Shown: piece by piece, positions 1-9,800 of the stretch
How positions within the stretch are numbered: position 1 is the stretch's first letter
Layout of the letters: the number at the start of each line of letters is the position of its first letter
NCBI GenBank assembly: GCA_028565715.1
Contig: JAOXYC010185801.1
Span: 1-12,554 of the forward strand
DNA length: 12,554 nt
Reading direction: 5' to 3'
Origin: Phoronis pallida
Taxonomy: Eukaryota; Phoronida; Phoronidae
Translations under genes and position numbers: made by a program
Notes under the pieces: model-generated
Database searches by the model: none
What the model was told of the DNA's origin: nothing
Seen by the model: only the letters and a program-made list of their open reading frames with translations

Positions 1-74
1 TCTGCACTTTTGGTGCAGAGTAATAATAAGAAAAAACTGAGTAACAATAAGACTCTGCACTTTTGGTGCAGAGT
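1..74. repeat. Two copies of a 23-bp palindrome in a 53-bp tandem arrangement
   Basis: A hairpin of arms ACTCTGCAC and GTGCAGAGT around TTTTG occurs at 52-74, and again at 1-21 with its first two bases cut by the window edge. Each copy is followed by GTAAT and a similar AATAAG-type tail, giving a period of about 53 bp. It is probably the end of a longer array or a foldback element extending leftward. Confidence 0.7.
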
Positions 75-392
75 AATTACAATGCTTACAACAAAGCGCC
101 TGACCTTAACAAATCATTAAAATTAGTTCAAAACAGTTTAACTCTCTGAAAGCAGAGACACAGCTCTCACATTCATTTTTGTAAATCTTTGCTAAGATTT
201 TGTTTTTTAGTATTTTGGCATATTTTATCAAATGTCAGATAGTCTAAAAGAAAACAAACCTTGACCAACGGATAGCTTTCATTAAATAAGCAAACTCTAA
301 TTAACAGTGTGCTTCCATCTATTTATAATATACTTGTACAGTTATTTTTAAATTTGACAATAAATATAACACAAAGCACCAATCACTGCACA

Positions 393-493
393 TGACCACA
401 ACCAATATTATAACACAACCAAACACAACAAAACATCATTGTCAAGTTCATAGATTTAAAACTATCGATTTGACATTTCCCAATCACTTTAAT
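393..493 (-). terminator. Possible hinderin polyadenylation region
   Basis: Downstream of the stop codon the minus strand has ATTAAA (493-488), the commonest variant poly(A) hexamer. A strongly GT-rich tract (such as TTTTGTTGTGTTTGGTTGTG) follows at about 441-393. Together they fit a cleavage site near 460-475 and a 3' UTR of about 240 nt. No AATAAA is present on the minus strand between 1 and 710. Confidence 0.4.
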
Positions 494-710
494 CATATCA
501 ATATAATTTTGCTACAAAGCCTGAGACTTTGAACATAGGCCTTGTAATCATTATGCTTTCATTAAAAATAAATTCATTCGTGAAAATTTTGTGAACCCAA
601 CAGTAGTCATGTTCGTGTATGAAATGATAAGAAGTGGTAGTGCGTTTTAAACATAATTCCTGTATAAGGGAAATTTGTCTTCAAAATCAAGTAGATTCTA
701 ATAACTGATG

Positions 711-876
711 TTACTTGAGAAAGAAAATTTCTTCAAGAACTTGAGATTCCTCAGTCTCTTCATTGTCTTCAAACAAGTCATCGGGGGTCTTCTCACCAAC
801 AAGACGGCGACTGGTTTCAATACTGTCAACAATGTCTGCAAGAGACTTGCTCGTGTTATGAGGAGACTTCAAGATA
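711..876 (-). CDS. KIAA1328: hinderin exon 11, C-terminus and stop
   Basis: The acceptor is TTGTTTTACAG. It encodes SILKSPHNTSKSLADIVDSI, then an acidic stretch (DDLFEDNEETEE) and the terminus ESQVLEEIFFLK before TAA (711-713). The ending closely matches the human terminus as I recall it (ESRLLEDIFF). A strongly kept hydrophobic extreme C-terminus after a disordered tail suggests a short binding motif; its partner is unknown. This anchors the gene's 3' end. Confidence 0.9.
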
Positions 877-3800
877 CTGTAAAACAAAGTCGCAAATTGT
901 GTTAATTCTCCACTGGAGACAGGGAAATCTATTTGGCCGTTAAAGTAACCATAATAATAACTAGAGCACAGCTAAAAGGATGCACTCATGAGGTGTAATA
1001 CTGGACAAATACCAAACAAGAGCAAAACTGTTGACCTCAAACATGTGTTCACAGTTTCATCAAAACTCAAACGGTGGCAAAATTAATCCAAGCAAAAAAC
1101 TTTACCAGGGTTAGAGTAGTTGGTCAAGTGGTATTGAAGACAGTCAACAGAAACCAACTTAGGTGATTTTCAAAAGATTTTGCCACCAGGAGGAGTTAAG
1201 TGAGCTCAATGAGTTGAAAAGTAACAGGTGCTGGCCCATCCAAACAAGAAACATGTGTTGAATTTTGTCAAAATCTCTACAGCTACTCTAGAGTTGATTC
1301 AAAGAGAATTGACAGAACAGCGGTATATTTAAAATGGTGTCACTACTATTATCAAAGATACTGTCTCCTCTTTGGTCCGGATCTGAGGTCAACAGTCAAT
1401 TGATGAACATATTAACTAACTTGCATCTGAGTCAAAAAATCAAAAAATCTGCAAAGGGATGATTTGAGAGGCTTTTTTGTCTGATTTTAACATTTGCCTT
1501 TTTTCAGATAAAAAGCTCTCAAATCATCCCTTACATTTTTTTTGAATTTTTTGACTCAGTGGCAAGTTAGTTATGTTCACAAATGCTAGTTGATTTGAAT
1601 TTTGACCCTAGATCAGGACCAACAAGGAGACAGTATCTTTAATATTTATGTGATTTTGAACTAATTTTGCCATTTGGGGAGTGGTAGTCAACGTAATGGC
1701 TTGAAAAATGATGGCCTTAACTAGACTTACCTTTCTAAACTATGTTCCTCCCTGTGTGCCCTTGGGGGTATGTTACCTTGTTTTAATGATGACCCTCTGT
1801 AAAGAAACAATATATGAATAGCATTATCCCAATGTATTGTGCAAACCAGTAGTATACAACCGACTTTGGACGTCCCCCTCATGTAGAAGATTATCAACAT
1901 CACTAGTCTTATCACATCTCACAAATCTATCGGGCGATTCAGAAAAAATGGGAAATATCGGTCATGTACTTTGAATGTGCGGTTATATGACACATTTTAA
2001 CTGTCCGTTTTGTAAGACGAGCAACTAAGGCATTGTTTAATCCATTGATTTGAAATTTTCACAAAATTTATAACATGATAAGCGAAGATGTATTAACTCC
2101 CTACTCTTCAACATACACAGAGCTGAATCTTTTGAAACATGCCAAGTCATCCGTTGAGTTGAAGATTCCATAAAAGGAACAATGTGAGTTTATCAACAAT
2201 TGAATGAGGCCATTTGCAGTTTAATTGTTGTTGCAAATTGCATGCTTACTGAGCATATAAATATATTCGCTTCTACCGGAAATCTCTAGATATAGACGGC
2301 CTATGTGACAAGATGGAACACCTTGAAGGGGTGTCAAGATAACTGAGATCAACTGTGACATATCGACTTTGTGTTTTGGATAAAGAAAGGAGGTTGCAGC
2401 ACAAATTGGCAACGAAAATTATACAAAATGTGTAAAAGAAACGGGTGAAAATGTTATATTTCAATAATTGATAATTCTACATTTGCAAGTAGCGACGCAT
2501 GGGTTTAATTGATACCTGACTGGACTAGTAGCAACATCAACTCTATCAGAATAGCCCCGTGATGAGTTGTCACTTCTGTCCATGTGTCGACTTCTTTTAC
2601 CTGAAAAATAATATTTTAAAATATAACATGAACAGGACAAATTCTAAGTGTGATATTCATATCTGAGTTTAACATGCAGACACACATTCTTTTCTGTTTT
2701 GACTAATTCTGCACTTATTAAAATGCAAACTGATACAGGAAGTAACTGATAATAGAAGTGGCCCCACCTTGTATTCTCACTGGACTTAAAGCAGATACAT
2801 CTACACCTCTTTGTGATAAGAATTCCAGGTTCTCTTCCGTTTCTGACGTAGGAGTTCCCTCCCTGTGTCCACGACGTGAAGAGTCTCTAAGTATGCTATA
2901 TTGATAGTCATCTGCAGTGTTCTTAGGGGGGATGTAGGGAAGACTGTGGTGAGATGTATCCCTCACTGGAACACTGTGACGTGATGCATGTGATATATCA
3001 TCAACACCTACAGAATAATCAATCAAAATTCCACTCAAAATCAGGGATTCCCATTGTTTACAATTGAAATGATTCAGTAGGGTTTGAAAGAAGAAATCTG
3101 AAGTAACTGCACCTCACTATAGAAAATAGCAATGCTAAACAGATGTGTGTCCATGGTAGAGTGTATCACAACATTCATAGAACTCAAGAAAACCAATCAC
3201 CCTATAGTTCTGTCTGCCATCCAATTAACTTTTAGCAAAACCAAAAAAACTTTTAAATGAAAAACTGTTGGTCACTCACCACTTTATCCAGGCCGCACAA
3301 AACTTAAGGACCACTTTTAGATCAATTATGGAAATCATTCAATAAAATACATCAGCTCTTGACCAAGAAGATTACATGATTACTCACAAACAAATGTATG
3401 CTTTTACTGGCAGAAAGTGGTAAATTTTGAAGAGACAGAAAAATTCAGAAAACCCAATCGGGTTTTTTTCTTACAAATGGTAACCAACTTTCAATTGAAG
3501 TGTTAAAAGCAACTGTTTGTCTCCTCACCTATAAATAGATCATCACCTTCTAATGTTCCATCTAGTATCATGTTATCCACGGCGCTCATCTGAGGTTTCT
3601 GCAAACCATCATCATCCTCGCCTTCAGGGAACTGACCAGTCTTCTCAAAATGCCACAGTCGAGCTCGCTGTACACGATGTTGTTCTTGCAGCTGATCTTG
3701 CTTGGATTTCAGTGTGGCTTCCTGGTCCTGGAGGATTGATCGCAGCCGAGCTTGCTCAGCCATGAGGCCCTCACGCTGGCGCAACAGATCTAGTTTCCGC

Positions 3801-6800
3801 TGTTCTGGAGTAAGGGTTTTGTAATTCTGAGCAGCTCTCATTGAGTCCATGTGGTCGTGGAAGTTTGTGGATACAGGTGACCCATGTCTTATGACTTCAA
3901 TACCATTTTGACCAGGACCACCATGGTCAGCCCATCTCACTTTACTCATCATTCTATTCCTAGCACCCTCCTTTTCATGTGAATGATTTAGAATAGCAGA
4001 TATATTCCTGTACCTGAGGGACGGGTCATCATAATCAGGTGGAAGAGTGTTATAGTTCTTACCACTAGTATATTGACTGGCTTGGGTACTGGTCATCACT
4101 GGTTCAGGTAAATGATCAGCCAACTGTCCATTGTACTTGAAGCCTGGTTTGACTGCTCTATGCATTTTTGGATCGTTATCTTGATATTCACGGTTATTTC
4201 TATGCATATGTTCTTGATGTCGAGGGTAATGACCTTCCCTATCACCATAGTGTTGGCTGTTTTTTGGATAAATGTTATTATTATAAACAGGAAGGTTTGG
4301 ATTGTTCACTTCTGGTGGCATCCTCATATCAGGATAACTACTGTGTGTGTGCTGCCTTATTGAATGGTCGATCTGTCTAGTGTATGGGTGGTTAGGGGTG
4401 TCAGCTGGGTAGGGGTACATATAACGTTCTCTTTCATCAAACCCTGATTCTGCACTGTATTCATCACCCTCAAATGATTGAGGGGGGACGTCATACCCCA
4501 CCCACTGAACACGGTCAGTTGATGGTCTATTCCCTTCCCTCTCATCCTGTCTCTGAGGGGCTGCATAGCCATTGATGTGCCTGGTTCTTGGAGGTGTTGA
4601 GTAATCCTCCCCCTGCTCAGTTCTCATATTATCACGCCTCTCTGGTCCACCAGCAGGGCGTCCATTCCTTCCATGTCTCTCATAGCCATTGTGATGCCTC
4701 GGAGGTGTAGAGTATTCCTCCCTCAGTTTACTGTTCGTTTCAACAGGAAGGTGGCGATCTCCGCCATGATCAACATGTAGCTTCCCAGTATTGTTCTTTG
4801 GATATTTCTCTTCAACTTTGTGTGGTGTATACATCTCAACACTTGGCTGAGGTGGACCAGACTGGACTTCATTGATGTTGGGCTTCACCTAGAAACAATA
4901 GTATTTGTGTGATGAAAATTCTTAACAAATTAAGCTGACGGATAAGCCTGTTATGAAAATGAAATGCAAGATGATGAATGAGGCAGATTTGTTGCCAAAA
5001 CTTAATGACAATTTAAAAAAAAAATAGCAAACTAAGTTTCCACTCCAAAAATATACAGTCAAAAGAGATATGAACCATCTCTTAAAATTCATTATGAAAT
5101 GAAACACCACACTGGCACCATGTAAACACAGGTGTAGCCTACCTGGTTTCTTGGACTCGTCAACTCATGGATGGAGGTAGACAGCTTTTCCTGCTGTTCA
5201 ACAATCTGCCTCTGATACTGAACTAACATTTCTTGGCATTCTTTGTACTGTTCCTGAACAAGTGACCATAGTTAAGAAAATGATAAATTTGAAAAGACAG
5301 AAAAAATCATCGTAACTGAACTGGGAATCGAACCCAGGTCCCCACAATAGCCGGTTATGATGCTCTACCTCTAAGCTACCCAGCTACTCCTAATTCTGTC
5401 TGATATTTAACGCATAATAGCGTTATAGCCAGTATATGTTTTACCCCATGAGCCGCGCTGTGCACCTTTTCACATGAGGATTTAAGAAAAGTTCACTTTT
5501 TTTCAAATAACTTGCAAGAGAAGAAAATGGAAATAGTAATCTATAAAAGTCAAAAAGTTTAATAGACAAAAGACAGCACTTAAAAGGAGCCCGAGTTAAA
5601 AGTAAATTTTTCGTTATTTTGCAGCATAGATTTTCTAAAAGATGAAGTCACATCGCCTGCCAAATTATGTCATGCAGTTTGCATAACGCAATATGCTGCA
5701 ACGAATGTGATGTCATGAATATGTTCAAATTTTAAATACATCATTTAAACACTTCAAATTTTAAGTGTGAGTGGCATTTTACCCTTTACATGATCAAAAT
5801 TTAATTTCGTTTTCTGATTTGTTTAGATAAATCTTCATACTGATTGATTATGCAGAAAAAAAACTATTTTTTAATGCCAAGCATGATGTTAAATTTAAAG
5901 TTAGTATAATTTAAAACAAGAATTTTGTGTGACATGGTATGGTAGAAAGGATATGTTGTCTTTCATCAACAATTTTCTGCTGTTGTTGCTGTAAAGTGTT
6001 CACTTGTTGTTCAAATATCTGTCTTTCTTTGTTCAGTTGTTCAAGAGCAGTTTCTTTTTCCAAGCCAGTCCTGTGAATCAAACAATTATCAAAACTGAGA
6101 GAGTGGCATTTAAGCAGGTAAGGCACTTTTTGAACACTGGTTCCTCAAGTAGGAGACCTGGATGACTTAAAGATGCATTAGCATTATTTCTGACCATAAA
6201 AGTCATCAAAATAAATTCCATTGAAACATGATTTTAGAAGTGCATGCACCATTCTTGGAATATCCCATAATTTCTGGCTCCTCAAATTTTAATCGGCAAA
6301 ATTTGAATGCGTTCCTCAATGATTTTTTTAAATAGCTATGGATGCCCAATATCAAGTTAAATTTATTTTTTCAAAAAAAAAATGGTGCATGTCAAAGGTT
6401 ATTACAAGAAAGATTTTCAGTTCAATTTTTTATGACTTTTATGTTTCATAAATACATCATTTACCAGACACTTCATGCCCCTAGAACACGACGTATGGGT
6501 AATAACACAATAGACCTACAAATGAAAAATAATGTTCAAACATTGGCTGAATTTTCTTGATTAATGGGCCACTGCAGAGTTGAATTCTTCTAGTCTATGG
6601 CCTATATGTAGCAGATTGAAAATAATGTTAGTTTTTGGCCAAAAAGAATAAAGAAGAAAGATATACCATCACTATGGTTAGATGCATAGTAAGACTTACT
6701 TTGCCAGCTCTTTGATCAGGTTGGCAACTCTTTTCTTATCTTCAGAACACAAATCTTTGAGGGATACCTTACGCTCATGTTTACCAGTAGTGTTCACACG

Positions 6801-9800
6801 ATCAGCTCTCTACAATAAATATTGGAAACACAATATATGAAATAAAAATACACTAGCCATGAAACTAAAAGTATTTATTACTGTAGGAAAACTATTCGTT
6901 TGTCTTAATTGAACAACATGGCTTCTTTATAATGTTCATAATGACATACTATGATTTTTGTAAGTCTGGTCAACTGCCCAAACAAATACCCTCTCATGTA
7001 AAAGGAATTTCAATGATTCTAACCCCTGCATTAGACTAGAGACTAAGACTAAGATTGATCCAAGCATTAGACATATGTGGCAATTTTCTTGTTTGGGATG
7101 CACATTTTGAAAATATTTGAGAAAAAAGTATTTTTCCCATGTGTTCAGGTTTGAATTGTATGCCAATGACACCACATATTTGATGAAGATAGCTTTGAGT
7201 TTCTGAATCAAGAAAGGAAAGCGCTATATAAGAACTGGGTATTATAAAAAATAAACATTCAGGTAGAGAACATTCAGAAATAGATGCACATTATACCTAA
7301 TGACATGTTGGCATTGATCAGACTATCACAATATATTTAACAATTCCTGTTGAAACAATGCTGCCAAATTTCCTTGTAGGACCTATTCCCCAATGATGAG
7401 TGAGGTCTTCCAATCATGGATAACATACCTTTGGCAGCTTTTGGTTTACATTGTTATTGTTATTAACAGCTGTATATGTGAGGTTGGTTCTTTGATAGCT
7501 GCGTGGTCTGGCATTTCCAACATCATTGACTCCTGTATAAAACAGGAAACAACTCAATTAACAATTACATGGGTATACGGCAACTTACAACTCTTAAATT
7601 ACATTTACCTTCAGTTATCATCCAATCAATCTCGAAATGCAAAACTCAAATGAATTCCATTCATGTACTAATAATTTAATTATTTGGTATTTTCTCATCA
7701 TTTGGGACACCTTGAAATTAATTATTTGGGGAAATACAAGTTCTTCTCCCAAAAATCACGGGTAACACTTTCAAGTATCCCAATTTGACGAACATCAAAA
7801 AACTCCATTACCCGAAAAGTACTCAATTAATAGCAAATAAACTTCCTAAAAAGGCATTACCTTTAATTGTTTGGTGAACACACAAACATCAAATTTTGGC
7901 GGTAGTTGATTAGGTCACTCCGCTTAAACTCAGTTGGCTTGACAGATAGTTAGTTCAGTCCCTTGACCCGAGTCGAAGGGGCTGGAGTTCAGTCTACTTT
8001 TTTGAATGCGTCAAGCTTCACCATCCAAGGCAGGCAATTAATTATTGAAAATTATCAACTGCTAGCATGAAAGCCAGTTTGGTGTGAGAAAACGTTCTTA
8101 CTCACCTGGGACATGCACTAATGCAGAGCTTGTTGAAGAGGCATCTACAATAAAAACACATTATATTTTAATGTCAGTATAGTCATGACATGATATTTCA
8201 AAGGTTGACAAAGTATTTAGAATCCTGCCATACAGGGATTTTCTGAAAGTTATGTACATGAAGAATTGTCATATCTAAAGCAACTGTCCTTAACACGGCG
8301 AACCAAACTTATTTTAAAGTGTATAGCTTCAGGAGTTTCATTGGGTGAAGTAGTTAAAGACAAGCATTTGATGACATGCGATGCATGCGTGAAGAATAAG
8401 AAACTGAGTCAACACAATGACCACTGATTCAAAGAAGCAACAGTGCTTGCAGACGGATTGTTACTCGAACATGCCGGAACTTTGACTTGGTGTGAGTGTT
8501 GCCTCGCAAAAAATGTGAGCGATAACGAAATGAGTCTCTCAAATGTTTTATTGTCTTGTAGGCTTTTAAATTAAAGAGTTGTGTTTATTATTCTCTAAAC
8601 AGCTACGAAAACATTAAATCAACAACATAGCAATAGTGAGATCAGACACAAAAATTTTAATTTTAATTTTTTTAATTTAAATATGGCATTTTTTCATTAC
8701 CCCGATTTTAAGAAAATGTTTCACTTTTTGGGTCAGGGAGGGTCCCCCACTTCCATGTTTTTGAAAAACCTACAATGAACACTGAATGTTCACCGCAAAT
8801 TGTTTTAAGACTTTTATGGTCAAGAATAAGACTTATGCTCATTGATACAAAATTTCTTTAAACTTAACTTAAAACCAAAAGTCATTTTGATTGGATGAAG
8901 GCCAAAACATTTTAATATGTTTTGAAAAGATATTTCCCAAAAACTCTGTTTTTTAGATCTGGATATCGGTTCGGATAAACCAACCAAATTCTTGATTTTC
9001 AGTTCGGGTCAAAAGAAAAAATCAAAGTGCACTTTTAGTTAAATTCTTCACAATTCAACCAAATTTCATTTAAATATATCTGTTTTCTTTTGTTTTATTC
9101 AAACCCCGGAATCAAACCAAATAAGCCACGATTTGTGAAGTTTTTTTTCAGTTATTCTTCTTTATAAAAAGTTACTGTTACTGTTACACCAATAAGTTGT
9201 TACTTTACTGTTATACCAATTTTTTACTGTTACGTGTTTTTTAAAATACATATTTTAATCAACATGTAAGTATTTCATGTGATTTTCTTATTCATATGGA
9301 CAGAACCGAAAAGGAACCGGAACCGAATAAAAAAAGACCGAACCGAAAAATACTGACCCGTTACAGCCCTACTATTTTGCTTTTTTATCAGGAAATAAAA
9401 ATATTTTTAAAATAAAAACCCCAATTTTTTTAAAGAACACTTTTGACCTAACAACAAATGAAAATACTTTAATATCTACTAGATCATGTTTGGACCGCTC
9501 TATACGACGAACCTGTCACCTGTACTCAATTCCCCCCTCATTTCTGTTTAGATCTAGGAGTATGTTTTTGGAGTTTAACCTCAACACTGAAGCCACGCCC
9601 TCTCCTTTATCGAGCTGTCATGGAGTGACACGTGGGCCCGCTTGAATGTTGTCAAAACTTTTTGAAGTTTCTTGGCTATGTTGGCATTTGTGCAAGAATT
9701 GTGACAATAAACAGTGATAAAGTATCTTTATCGCCTCTAATTAGTGTGCTTATTGAAGCTAAGGATAACACCACACAATATTCAATGAATTCTAAAGGCA

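Noticed and set aside
708-905. Plus-strand open stretch of 65 codons
   Set aside because: It lies opposite hinderin exon 11, whose minus-strand reading has splice phase and a conserved C-terminus.
2221-2464. Two overlapping minus-strand open stretches as extra exons
   Set aside because: There are no splice sites in fitting phase, and exon 9 joins exon 10 directly in frame.
4112-4380. Plus-strand open stretches opposite exon 7
   Set aside because: They are antisense shadows of the exon 7 coding sequence, with hydrophobic composition typical of such shadows.
5254-5256. CAG as the 3' splice site before exon 6
   Set aside because: It would shift the frame relative to exon 5 and remove LVQ, which is needed for the gap-free family alignment.
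5313-5385. A functional tRNA-Ala(GGC) gene
   Set aside because: C at position 33, an extra base before the anticodon stem, a G-U-rich acceptor stem and an anticodon not normally used by eukaryotic tRNA-Ala argue against it.
5911-5954. Read-through of hinderin exon 5 into HILSTIPCHTKF
   Set aside because: It lacks a GT donor, departs from the family sequence at once, and begins exactly at the U12 donor ATATCCTTT.
7393-7653. Plus-strand open stretch of 86 codons
   Set aside because: It is opposite hinderin exon 3 and has no family resemblance.
7958-7985. Small stem AGTCCCTT / AAGGGGCT as an RNA element
   Set aside because: An 8-bp stem with a G-U pair is within chance expectation for an intron of this size.
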